From Lachancea thermotolerans CBS 6340 (lineage: Eukaryota; Ascomycota; Saccharomycetes; Saccharomycetales; Saccharomycetaceae), in NCBI RefSeq assembly GCF_000142805.1, contig NC_013083.1, positions 1,240,001 through 1,304,000 on the forward strand: DNA of 64,000 bases. The letters run 5' to 3'. A program made the translations under genes and the position numbers. This document shows, in pieces, positions 56,005 through 64,000 of the stretch; within the stretch, counting starts at the first letter, position 1, and each line of letters opens with the position of its first letter. The notes beneath the pieces are model-generated. The model worked only from the letters and a program-made list of their open reading frames with translations. It ran no database searches and was not told the DNA's origin.

Positions 56005-58011
56005 ATGAACTCGCAACACTCAGCCTCCAGAGACGACATGAGCGTGACATCGTGGGGTTCGTCAGTCATGGATCTTGGATCGAACGCTGGTTTAGACCCT
56101 AGAGCGCGCTCGACATCAGATCTCTTTGACCTGCCTGCCAGCAGGATGCGGCCCAAACCCTACAAAAAAGCGAGCAGCTCGCGCCAGGTTCATCCCGTAC
56201 CGCAGCAAAACAACCTAGTTTTGATACCAGAGCAGCAGCAGGTCGCTCCGCATCTTTTGCATTCACTTACCCCTTATCAGAAGCAGCGGCGGCGCATGAA
56301 GAAAAGCTTTCAGTTCCCCAACGGCGAAAGCTTTACGCCTCGGCAGAAGTCCATCAAGACTTTCCCGGACCAAGCTCCTCAGTTGCACAAATCCGCGAGC
56401 TGCAGCGAGTTTAGTGCGGGCACTCCTCGCAGCCCCCCTGATGACTTTTCGCGCCGCTCCTTTGCTGATCTTCCGCGTGGATCTCGTCCTTCCACGCCAA
56501 AATCTGTATCAGCAAGAAGCGAGAGCCTCAAGGGCTCGGCCGAGTGTATGCCTCCTCCAGCCATTCACCCTTCGCCAACGGCTCGGCTCTCGCGGACCTC
56601 GAGTCTACCAAGGATTACTCCTGTTGGGTCTTTTCCAAGGCCTACGGGCTCGAACCCCTACTTGCGCGCAGCCAAAAGCGAAAGCAGTACTTCGTTTCTT
56701 TCCATCTCGCACCGTTTCACTTGCGAGCCGGACAGTAATACATCCTCGAAAACGCAGGTCGTTTCAAGCAGCACGTCCATCACAAACAGTAGCAGCAGCT
56801 CGCCAAGCAACAATAATAATAGCAGCAACACTAGCACCGGCGCCAGTGACTCGGCGCTTGAAAAGTGCGCGAGCGCGCAGACTTGTTACCAGACGATTAA
56901 TAACCCTAATCCGGTTGCGAAGCTGCAGCAACCGCCAGCGTTCTTGAAAACGCAGGGCACCCCTCAGGTTTCGAGCGCGGTCAACGTAAAGCCAAAACCA
57001 CAGTTTCAAGCAGTTCAAGCTCGCCAGGCTTTAAAGCAGGACTCGCGTGGTGTCAAGAGATCAACATCGTCAAGGCTTGGATCTTTCTTTAGACGGTTTT
57101 TTCCATCAAAGAAGAAGAAAGAAGCCGGCAAGCAGAATATACCATCGCTCGCAACCTCCCGCACCAATGTTGTTTCGAATCCTACCTCTCAGCAGAAGCC
57201 AACATCTAGCGCGTCTGTATCACAGCCTAGCAGTGCTTCCTCTGATGACCATGCGATGCCTTTATTGACCAAAGGCACAACCAAGGACAACGAGTTTGAT
57301 TGCGACGTTGACGACGACGAGAACGTTGACGATGACGATGATGATGATCAGCTATTAGACATTGACTTAGTCTTTGACAGTCTGCTGCTGAAGAATGATC
57401 ATTCAACGCTCAAGCCCGTGAGTCTGCACCAGCCCGAAAAAGCACTGCCTAAGAAGGAACCAGGACCAGAAGCCCTCGATAACCGCCCAAGCACTGGTGC
57501 TTCGGAGGAGGGTATAATTGATCTTGAGCTAATAAGCGAATTTTCACGGCTTGGTAGCTTTATTATAGACGGAGACGAGCCTAAGAAACAGGTTCAGGTA
57601 CCTCCACCCAGGTCTCTCAAAAGACCTCGCCTTTCCGATAAGGAGTCCGCCGTCGGCTTTTATCGCCATCACGCCGCTCACAGCGCATTAGGTCTGGATC
57701 CTGATCAAAGGCTGGCGCGGAACCTGCAACGAGACTGGGAATTCGTTCACTTCGATGCTACTGTGAGTTCCACATCGCTGTCCTCTGAGCCAAAAAAACT
57801 GAGATTCGGGCATTCGGTATATGTCAGGGATACATACGCGGCCGATGAATATGAAAGAAGTGATAAAAAGTTTATCAGAAACCGCAGGAAGATGATGCAA
57901 ACTCAGAACATGGCATATATAGATGCTGTGAAGACGCAATTGAACCAGTTCAAGAGAAGTGAGATGAAGGTACATGGAGCCAGTCTCCACAACACGCACT
58001 TTTTTCTGTGA
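56005..58011 (+). CDS. AFR1: Afr1/YER158C-family protein (pheromone-projection scaffold)
   Basis: Afr1 organises septins and directs Glc7 phosphatase to the mating projection and dampens Ste2 signalling; its WGD paralog YER158C is uncharacterised. 668 residues from ATG 56005 (a GTG start at 55978 is rejected). Mostly disordered: Ser/Asn/Gln-rich, an acidic run (about 430-455), and a conserved basic patch RLGSFFRRFFPSKKKK mid-protein. The C-terminus (about 540-640) is the conserved part: LSEFSRLGSFIIDG-like stretch, QRDWEFVHFD and KKLRFGHSVYVRDTY. KKLRF at residues 597-601 fits a PP1-docking RVxF motif, although with Leu in place of Val. Between BUR6 and TVP23, as expected for YER158C/YDR085C. 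Confidence 0.82.
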   Translation: MNSQHSASRDDMSVTSWGSSVMDLGSNAGLDPRARSTSDLFDLPASRMRPKPYKKASSSRQVHPVPQQNNLVLIPEQQQVAPHLLHSLTPYQKQRRRMKKSFQFPNGESFTPRQKSIKTFPDQAPQLHKSASCSEFSAGTPRSPPDDFSRRSFADLPRGSRPSTPKSVSARSESLKGSAECMPPPAIHPSPTARLSRTSSLPRITPVGSFPRPTGSNPYLRAAKSESSTSFLSISHRFTCEPDSNTSSKTQVVSSSTSITNSSSSSPSNNNNSSNTSTGASDSALEKCASAQTCYQTINNPNPVAKLQQPPAFLKTQGTPQVSSAVNVKPKPQFQAVQARQALKQDSRGVKRSTSSRLGSFFRRFFPSKKKKEAGKQNIPSLATSRTNVVSNPTSQQKPTSSASVSQPSSASSDDHAMPLLTKGTTKDNEFDCDVDDDENVDDDDDDDQLLDIDLVFDSLLLKNDHSTLKPVSLHQPEKALPKKEPGPEALDNRPSTGASEEGIIDLELISEFSRLGSFIIDGDEPKKQVQVPPPRSLKRPRLSDKESAVGFYRHHAAHSALGLDPDQRLARNLQRDWEFVHFDATVSSTSLSSEPKKLRFGHSVYVRDTYAADEYERSDKKFIRNRRKMMQTQNMAYIDAVKTQLNQFKRSEMKVHGASLHNTHFFL

Positions 58012-58850
58012 ACAGCTTTATGTAGTACTGCACGGCAGCTGCACTCAGCACTGCGTCCAGGAAGTAACAAATTTATGCATCGTGAATAGATCGTTTTTGG
58101 TTTTTTTATGAGATTGTGGTCGGATCAATATTATAGAACTCATGCGCTTTTTAAAGGGATACATCCTGAATGACAATCTAAGAGACGCGTATAGTAGGTT
58201 TCAATACTTCAACATTCAATATATAATAGTACTAGGTTTACTCTCTTAAGAGTATTTTAGTAATTCGCGTATTGAGGGCAGGGACGTTTAATCGTAATTC
58301 TTTTATGATACAGGCCTGAAATTGCTAGTAGCTCTAAGCAAAGCAAGCCTTGCACTTTTATTCTTCCTTATGACAGTTCTCATTCTATTCCGTCTTGGTA
58401 AACCGACGTTATACAGTGCCCAGAAGGCGATATATTCTAGCATGCCAGAGCGGATCTCGGATTAAAAACACAAGGCAAACTGCACCTGCAGCTTATTCTA
58501 ATCTCGCTTGTTAGAGATGAATATGCTGTGACGACTACAAACAATCAAACAGTGTGATGAACAAGTCTTGGACCTTGAGCCACACAGATGGGATAGCGCA
58601 ACTTCGTGAGCGGCAATAGTTTGAGTGCAAAAGGACTCTCGCAAGAATTATGTCACGTGGTGCGTTTCTGAGTATTCGATTCGGAGACACCGTTCGTAGT
58701 GCCAAACAATCAAGTTACTACGGAAGTGCTTATTCCTGTACTAGGGAAAGGGACCAGAACGCATTGAGCACCCTTGGTAGTCGAGGTTATCTGTATCGAG
58801 CGGCTAGGAGCCTTATCTTTTGCCGGAAATCCAACTAGCTCACGCCTGTC
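58012..58850. other. AFR1-TVP23 intergenic (839 bp)
   Basis: AT-rich 3' flank of AFR1 with TA-rich motifs near 58200-58250, then the TVP23 promoter with a CACGTG at 58654-58659. No extra gene. Confidence 0.4.
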
Positions 58851-59438
58851 ATGGACCATGTCAAGAACTTCTACCAGACGATTCTGAAGTCCTCGCACCC
58901 ACTCGTGTTGAGCTTGCATATACTGGGGAAAGCCGCGCCAATTGTGTTCTATTTGATAGGGTCCCTGTTCATGAGCTTCACGGCACAGTTCATCACGGTA
59001 CTGCTACTTCTTGCGGTGGACTTCTACCTGACAAAAAACATCAATGGGCGCAAACTGGTACAGCTGCGGTGGTGGTACGACTCGTCGAATTCCAAAGAGA
59101 GTCCGTTGACCTTCGAATCATACAAAGCGTACGCTCCGGGCCCCCCTATCAACCCTATCGATTCGAGACTGTTCTGGTGGTCGTTGTATGCGTCGCCAGC
59201 CTTGTGGGTGGTATTTGGAATTCTGTGCATATTTCAACTTAAATTCCTATACCTCGTTCTCATTGTGCTCGCAGTGTGTCTCACAGGTTGGAACCTGCAC
59301 GGGTTCCGGGACTGTGACAAATGGGATCCAGCAGTTAGTAGCACTGAAACCGAGCCGTGGTTTCAGCTACCCAATCTCGCCAGTTTCGAGAACATGGGAA
59401 GATTAGCTAGAGTACAGAACTTCTTCCGGTCTGGGTAG
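58851..59438 (+). CDS. TVP23: Golgi membrane protein Tvp23
   Basis: Small integral membrane protein of late Golgi vesicles, in the TVP23/FAM18 family; the exact role is unclear but linked to vesicle traffic. 195 residues (199 in yeast). Seen: [25 protein letters not shown] (first membrane pair), a cytosolic stretch [13 protein letters not shown], and a second pair (about 120-160; [45 protein letters not shown]). ATG 58851 fits the family start. Convergent with RRP8, with a 97 bp gap. Matches YDR084C-YDR083W. Confidence 0.95.
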   Translation: MDHVKNFYQTILKSSHPLVLSLHILGKAAPIVFYLIGSLFMSFTAQFITVLLLLAVDFYLTKNINGRKLVQLRWWYDSSNSKESPLTFESYKAYAPGPPINPIDSRLFWWSLYASPALWVVFGILCIFQLKFLYLVLIVLAVCLTGWNLHGFRDCDKWDPAVSSTETEPWFQLPNLASFENMGRLARVQNFFRSG

Positions 59439-59535
59439 ATCTCCCAAATTCTTAACTTCTATTGTACACACTTCACAACACAGCTGCCGGGATATAATGT
59501 ATGTAAAAATACAAGATTTCAACCTGCAACAGGGT

Positions 59536-60789
59536 CTACCTTCTTTTATAAATACAGGGCTTCAGCAGCCATTTGCCTTCTGGGGTCTTATTCCGCTTCG
59601 ACTCAAGCTCCTCCTTCTCTGTTTCGACTTCTACGAACCTCTGTTTCCGCTCTAGTTTCGCCTTTCTTTCCTCTATTATCTCTTGTGGTGGCTTGAAGAA
59701 CTCGAATCTGGTGAACATTTTGTTGGTATCGTCGGTTTTTTTGTGGAAGAAGCCTAGAAGTTTGATAGCGTTGACGAACTCCTCTCCCTCCCGGTCAGCG
59801 AATCTGGATTTGATTTCGGCTATCCACAGCTCACCACGGGGGGCCAGCAGCCTGTAAGCCTCTTTGATAAAGTCGAGGAAGTTCGTACCCATCAGCGCCA
59901 GGCAGAACACAACAACTGTGCAGGATCCGTCTGGGAGAGGCACATTCCTAATGTCCGCAACTGTGATTCTGTTGTTGACCTTCTTCAAGTCAAAACTATG
60001 TACCACGCAGTTCTTTTTGTGGTGTTTCTTGCTCTTTTTGTTGGCCTCCGCGAAGAAGTTCTTCAAATCCAATGATAGTTGAGCTTCACCGCAGCCCATG
60101 TCAGCCACCACGATCTTCTTATCGTTCGGCAAACCCGGCAATCCGCCAGGGGCGTTAACGGGCTTCTTGGATCTTATGCGAAACTGATCCACGAAGACGT
60201 CAACTGGATTTTCAGGCCACGACTGCACCTGTGACCTGAAACCATCATGGTACTCGTCGAAAAGTTCAGGCTGTTTCTTGATTAGCTCTAGAGCGTTCTC
60301 GGATGAGATAGTATAAAGCTGCTCATTGATCCATCTGAATCTGGAGCCACTTAGCTTGGCCATCATCTTTTGTTGCAGGGCGGTTAGAGGTTTCTTGGCA
60401 GGTTGGGCTGGCTCAGAGTCTCCGCCAGCCTCAGGCTTCTCCGCGCCACGCTTTCTGGACGCCCTCTTGGGCTCGCTGGCACTTTTCTTCGCGCTTTTCT
60501 CGGCCTTTTGAATAGTAGCTTCAGAATCTTCGATTTTAGCTTTTTTCTCCGCCTTTGGAGTAGGAGGCTTGCGCTCTTCATCCTCCACTTGTTCGCCGTC
60601 GTCCTCGGCATTTTCCTCGAAGTCTTCGTCTTCGCTCTCAGCGTTCTTGATAGCCTCTAGCCTTCGCTCATTGGCCCGCTTCGCCCTATCTTTTCTTTCC
60701 TTCTTCTTGTTCTCCTTTTTGGCATTGGCGCTATCATAGGACACGTCCTTAGTCTTGATGTCCCAACCTTCCACTTCGAAGAGAGCCAT
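59536..60789 (-). CDS. RRP8: 25S rRNA m1A methyltransferase / rDNA silencing factor Rrp8
   Basis: Rrp8 makes the m1A at position 645 of 25S rRNA in the nucleolus. 417 residues from ATG 60789 (MALFEVEGWDIKTK). The longer frame from ATG 60897 would add 36 residues, but yeast Rrp8 begins MALFNVEGW, and two PAC boxes lie between the two ATGs, so the inner ATG is used. Order: Lys-rich and acidic N-terminus (1-140); QQKMMAKLSGSRFRWINEQLYT; a Rossmann-fold methyltransferase with VVADMGCGEAQLS (SAM binding), VHSFDLKK, VADIRNVPLPDGS, FCLALMGTNF; C-terminal KRNKTPEGKWLLKPCIYKRR. Divergent from the a-factor gene. Confidence 0.95.
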   Translation of the reverse strand: MALFEVEGWDIKTKDVSYDSANAKKENKKKERKDRAKRANERRLEAIKNAESEDEDFEENAEDDGEQVEDEERKPPTPKAEKKAKIEDSEATIQKAEKSAKKSASEPKRASRKRGAEKPEAGGDSEPAQPAKKPLTALQQKMMAKLSGSRFRWINEQLYTISSENALELIKKQPELFDEYHDGFRSQVQSWPENPVDVFVDQFRIRSKKPVNAPGGLPGLPNDKKIVVADMGCGEAQLSLDLKNFFAEANKKSKKHHKKNCVVHSFDLKKVNNRITVADIRNVPLPDGSCTVVVFCLALMGTNFLDFIKEAYRLLAPRGELWIAEIKSRFADREGEEFVNAIKLLGFFHKKTDDTNKMFTRFEFFKPPQEIIEERKAKLERKQRFVEVETEKEELESKRNKTPEGKWLLKPCIYKRR

Positions 60790-60845
60790 TGCTTCGTCTG
60801 TCTTTGAGTGTTTGTTTGAAAGGTCACTTAATTTGGCGATGCGCG

Positions 60846-60892
60846 GCGATGAGCAGGCGATGAGCCTGTGCTTGTAAATATTAGAAAATTTT
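60846..60892 (-). promoter_or_regulatory. double PAC + RRPE-like element of RRP8
   Basis: GCGATGAGC occurs at 60846-60854 and 60857-60865, then GAAAATTTT at 60884-60892, all 57-103 bp upstream of the chosen ATG at 60789. Their place inside the longer frame shows that this stretch is promoter, not coding. Confidence 0.85.
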
Positions 60893-61557
60893 CCCATAGT
60901 AAAGAGAGCGACTTGTTATAAAGATGTCATTAACAACGAACTTGAACTCAGTTAGTAGTAGCGAACTTCTCGCCAGCAGTCCAGCGATAGCTAGCCTTTC
61001 AAACCCTTCCGCGCAGTCCTTGATGGTACTTGCTTAATTTTCTTTGGATCTTTCGCCAATTCTAGCGGAAATTTTCACTATACTTGTTCGTGAAAACGTG
61101 CTAGCGGGAGGAGCTTCCAGGAATGATTGTTGGCGTATGTCTACGTGCGCCAGCGCACAGCCAACAAGGACGTTTGATGACCGTAGATGGTTTATGTGCT
61201 TTGGGGCCTCTCCGAGATCTAAAGGTTTTTTACGATTAAGAAAATACTTGCACCCCTGTAAGAGCCTCGTCAGAACAAGGTACGAAGCTTGTTTCTCGGC
61301 AAGTATTGGTTCTGCCTCATCTTTCCGATTATCCTGGCGTAGCCCTCGGAGTCTCCGTCTGCCATATATGCACTGTCATATGATTTTCGTCCCTAAGCTG
61401 GCGCTTTCAATGCAGGAGCTCGCCCCACCGGACGCGCGGACGGCCGCCTGCCAGCGATCGAAGCAGTCTTAGCACTATCGAATGAGGCCTCCGAACCCTC
61501 ATAATTTACTCTGCTGCTGGTCCCTGGTAATGATGTCTGTCTCGAGGTTAATTGGCA

Positions 61558-61573
61558 TTACCAAAAAGGGTAA
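61558..61573. promoter_or_regulatory. Mcm1-binding palindrome upstream of a-factor gene
   Basis: TTACCAAAAAGGGTAA is an exact match to the Mcm1 consensus palindrome TTACC-N6-GGTAA. It lies 217 bp before the a-factor ATG, the usual place for the a-specific gene operator. I cannot name clear α2 or a2 half-sites beside it. Confidence 0.75.
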
Positions 61574-61789
61574 TTTAGCTCCCGCCCAGCAACTTGAGCT
61601 GATTCATAGTGGTTTCGTTCGTGATTCATGCACTCTCCACACCGTAGACCGGGGTATTGATAGCGGGCCGCAAGAGCTCTGTCATTTGCGTATAAATTCA
61701 TGGCGAGCTTCACCCCGATGAACATCTCAAAGCCTTTATTCGTATAAACCATCAACAAAACAATCTTTATTCACCACTTACACTTTATA

Positions 61790-61891
61790 ATGCCACCAAT
61801 CACCCAAGCTACTCAAAAAGACAGCTCCGAGAACAAGGACAACTGGATCCAAAAGGGACTTGCCTGGGACCCGCAGTGCGTTATCGCCTAA
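61790..61891 (+). CDS. MFA: a-factor mating pheromone precursor
   Basis: A 33-codon gene for the farnesylated mating pheromone of MATa cells. It opens MPPITQATQKDSSENKDN, close to yeast Mfa2 (which has ITTASTQATQKDKSSEKKDN), and ends in the CaaX box CVIA, identical to yeast a-factor. The predicted mature peptide is WIQKGLAWDPQC, against YIIKGVFWDPAC in S. cerevisiae: seven of twelve residues agree, including KG, WDP and the Cys that is farnesylated and methylated. Known steps: Ram1/Ram2, Rce1 or Ste24, Ste14, Axl1/Ste23, export by Ste6. The KDN | W junction fits the last cut. An exact Mcm1 palindrome lies 217 bp upstream. Too short for ordinary gene calling; the start is the only ATG. Confidence 0.93.
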   Translation: MPPITQATQKDSSENKDNWIQKGLAWDPQCVIA

Positions 61892-62698
61892 GTTACCACT
61901 AGAGACGCTGCAGGGTCACTAGGTTTTCGGTACTTCGTTTCTACCGAGCAGGTTTTGGATTTTCTCTTCGTTGCTGATTGACGCCATGGCTGGCAAGGCG
62001 CTGCGCCGTGACCAAGCCACTAGGCTATAAAGTTCGTGATTTTTATATGACTGTCTAGTTTTTTCACTTTTAATACATTAATTTCAAGGGCCCTTATAAG
62101 AACGCAATTGCAGCTCTGGAAAGACGTTAAGGAAGCGAAGTTCGGCATCGGAGAATCAAATCCCACGCAGCGAGACCAACGGGGGCTTCACAGCTTGAAT
62201 GTCAGGTTAGTATTAAATGATATAGTTTAATCTGGTTGCGTCGATATAGTTGAAAGCACTGTCTTCATCCAGATCGTACCTACAATAGATAAAAATAGCC
62301 AAACGAGACAAGCACGTCAGCTCCGCGCTGTTGGAGAGGGCCAGACGTGTGACAGAGACGTCGTTCCTACTGGCCGTCATATATCACTTCGCACGTAATG
62401 AATATTCCAATCACAACGTTACACAGCCTGCACAAGTCGATGAATATCTCTGAATTTTGCTGTATGAAGATGCATGAATAGAAACTGTGAGTCGACAAAG
62501 GCTCGCGTTCAAGCCTGGCGTCCCCGCCGTTTAAATATCGCTACTTACGAACCAATCATAGCGTATAAAAATTTCTCATATACAGGGGCCTTCCTCGTCT
62601 TGGAACCTAAAAAAAATTGAACCTATCTGCACACGTCTTACACCGTGACTCGAGCACTCAGAAAGCCGATCTCCCACGCCCATTGACAACAGTTCCCC
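61892..62698. other. MFA-ATP14 intergenic (807 bp)
   Basis: 3' flank of the a-factor gene and ATP14 promoter. No coding frame of interest, no tRNA-like B box with a matching A box. Confidence 0.45.
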
Positions 62699-63040
62699 AT
62701 GTTCTTGCAAGCTTTCAAAACCGCTGTTCCAAGAAGTGTGCGCACTTTCGCTTCGACCCGTGTCAGATCCAACGTCATCCAGGACTTGTACCTGAGAGAA
62801 ATCAAGAGCGTCAAGCTCCAGCCTGTAAGCGCCAAGGACGCGGAGGGCAGCGTCAAGGCGTGGACCGCGCCCCAGGCCCCAAAGCTGCCTGAGCTGGAGG
62901 CCCAGGGCCCAGAAGCTCTCAAGGCCTACGCGCAGGAAGATGTGCACGTGACCAAGACCGAGGCCGAGTCCGCCGCTGAGTCGGAGGAGCAGGACTGGCT
63001 GGTGATTGAGGACATCGAGGAGGAGAACCACCACCACTGA
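62699..63040 (+). CDS. ATP14: mitochondrial F1Fo ATP synthase subunit h
   Basis: Atp14 is subunit h of the peripheral stalk (F6 homolog) of mitochondrial ATP synthase. 113 residues (124 in yeast). Seen: N-terminal presequence rich in Arg and Ser (MFLQAFKTAVPRSVRTFASTRVRS, about 24 residues); NVIQDLYLREIKSVKL, the family hallmark; DAEGSVKAWTAPQAPKLPELE; GPEALKAYAQEDV; acidic C-terminus with EQDWLVIEDIEE and a final HHH. High third-position GC. In S. cerevisiae ATP14 is on chr XII (YLR295C), so synteny changes between RRP8 and here. Confidence 0.96.
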   Translation: MFLQAFKTAVPRSVRTFASTRVRSNVIQDLYLREIKSVKLQPVSAKDAEGSVKAWTAPQAPKLPELEAQGPEALKAYAQEDVHVTKTEAESAAESEEQDWLVIEDIEEENHHH

Positions 63041-63217
63041 GCGGCCGCGGCTCCTCCCGAGACCCTCTGTCTGCGAAGTTAAAGAAAAACCGTCTATATA
63101 TTCATGAGTAACGAGCGAGATCCGGCGTGTATACTACATACGAACACAACCAACAACCATCCTTCAAAAGAAGTACCAAGCCGGAGAGCCGACACGCGTA
63201 CACGAACCGCTCACCGC

Positions 63218-63973
63218 ATGAGCTCTCGCTTTCCAAGCATCCACGATGCCGCCAGCTACGTGAACGAGGAGCTGCACCGCCGCGCACTGCTGCCGGCGTC
63301 GCAGAAGCTGCGCTTTCGCTCGACAGACGACAAAGCGCTGCAGCCGCAGCTGGCGAGCGTGAACAACGACAGGTTGTTGATCAATACGATTCACAAGCTA
63401 CTTAAAGCGCTGGACCGCGCCGAGCAGGTGCCCGAGACGGGTCCCGCAGAGGCCGCGGAGCTGCCATCGCCCAAGCCGAAACCTGCGCCGGCGCGGGCCA
63501 GCCCGCCCAAGACCAAAGTTGTCAAACCCACGTCTCGACACACGCTCGCGTCCCTGCGGCGCTACGAGGTCACCATTGAGCAGCTGAGAGACAAGCTGAG
63601 GCTCGACGGCCCGGACTTGACATGGCAGGTGTCACCGCTTCCAGAGCCCAGCGCGCACGTGACTTCCAACAAAGTCACACGTGACCAAGACCTTGACGCC
63701 ACGACCGCACTGCTCCGGAAGCTCATAGCGCATCGCGATGGCTCCGAGAAAGCGCTGGCCGCTGTGACGGAGTTTCTACAGGCCTCCAACAGCTTTCTGT
63801 ACACCCGGTGCGTGCACAATTGCGAGTGCAGCGTGCCGCCGCCTGTAGCCATCACGCAAAAGCAGGAAAAGGCGGAAGAGCCGGATTTGGTGGCACCTAT
63901 TGAGCTAGCGGAATGCTTAGGCAAGTTGCAGGAGTTGGTTGACGACTGGCACGACATCGCGCAGCTGCTGTGA
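63218..63973 (+). CDS. unrecognised protein, N-terminus faintly ADIP/SSX2IP-like
   Basis: I do not recognise this 251-residue protein. It reads FPSIHDAASYVNEELHRRALL near the start and NNDRLLINTIHKLLKALDRA at about 50-70, a spacing that loosely recalls the afadin/α-actinin-binding (ADIP) family, whose members in other organisms are coiled-coil proteins at spindle or cell-contact sites. Downstream are a Pro/Lys/Ala-rich linker (about 75-105), then a helical stretch (LASLRRYEVTIEQLRDKLRL) and a C-terminal helix (IELAECLGKLQELVDDWHDIAQLL). An ATG at 63104 would add 38 basic residues; I prefer 63218 because conservation-like features begin there, but this is uncertain. High GC. CACGTG follows the stop at 63984. 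Confidence 0.6.
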   Translation: MSSRFPSIHDAASYVNEELHRRALLPASQKLRFRSTDDKALQPQLASVNNDRLLINTIHKLLKALDRAEQVPETGPAEAAELPSPKPKPAPARASPPKTKVVKPTSRHTLASLRRYEVTIEQLRDKLRLDGPDLTWQVSPLPEPSAHVTSNKVTRDQDLDATTALLRKLIAHRDGSEKALAAVTEFLQASNSFLYTRCVHNCECSVPPPVAITQKQEKAEEPDLVAPIELAECLGKLQELVDDWHDIAQLL

Positions 63974-64000
63974 GAGCTACTATCACGTGACTATAACTCG

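Larger units (their letters stand above)
60790..61789. other. RRP8/MFA divergent intergenic (1.0 kb)
   Basis: RRP8 promoter at the left and the a-factor promoter at the right, with the Mcm1 palindrome at 61558-61573 and TATAAA at 61691-61696 and 61743-61748. The 142-codon plus-strand frame from 61044 starts at a TTG and has no similarity. Confidence 0.5.

Noticed and set aside
61044-61472. 142-codon frame left of the a-factor gene
   Set aside because: It starts at TTG, has no coding bias and no similarity.

Overview
The window is nuclear DNA from a budding yeast of the family Saccharomycetaceae that never went through the whole-genome duplication (WGD); Lachancea is the best guess, from memory of gene content and protein similarity, not from a search. 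Genes are dense and nearly all intronless, and the standard code fits (CTG sits at conserved leucines). Genes that S. cerevisiae holds on two duplicated tracts (around YER158-YER172 on chromosome V and YDR083-YDR097 on chromosome IV) are interleaved here as one set. Gene pairs that are duplicates in S. cerevisiae (DNF1/DNF2, RPH1/GIS1, AFR1/YER158C) are single copies.

Layout. 0-7 kb: the 3' part of BRR2 (cut by the window edge), RAD3 and ADK2. 8-30 kb: PAB1, UBC13 (one intron), a DNF flippase, BCK2, CCA1, RPH1/GIS1 and MSH6; this block looks inverted compared with S. cerevisiae. 30-46 kb: CHD1, RLI1, GCG1, RAD4, SPT2. 45-53 kb: VTC5, SLU7, RRP1, SSS1, BUR6. 53-59 kb: a sodium:solute-symporter gene with no counterpart at this place in S. 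cerevisiae, then AFR1 and TVP23. 59-64 kb: RRP8, a very short a-factor mating pheromone gene, ATP14 and an unrecognised gene at the right edge.

The main jobs are nucleic-acid upkeep (RAD3, RAD4, MSH6), chromatin (RPH1/GIS1, CHD1, SPT2, BUR6), RNA processing and ribosome production or recycling (BRR2, SLU7, CCA1, PAB1, RRP1, RRP8, RLI1) and membrane traffic or transport (DNF, SSS1, TVP23, VTC5, symporter). PAB1, RLI1, RRP1 and RRP8 share an RRPE plus PAC promoter signature, which suggests joint control with ribosome biogenesis.

The most notable items are the a-factor gene at 61790-61891 with a perfect Mcm1 palindrome upstream, the inserted symporter in a GC-rich stretch, a 14-residue tandem repeat in the Rad4 tail, and the A-rich leader of PAB1. 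I see no tRNA gene, transposon, viral remnant, centromere or CRISPR array. Several intergenic stretches of 1-2 kb hold nothing I can explain.
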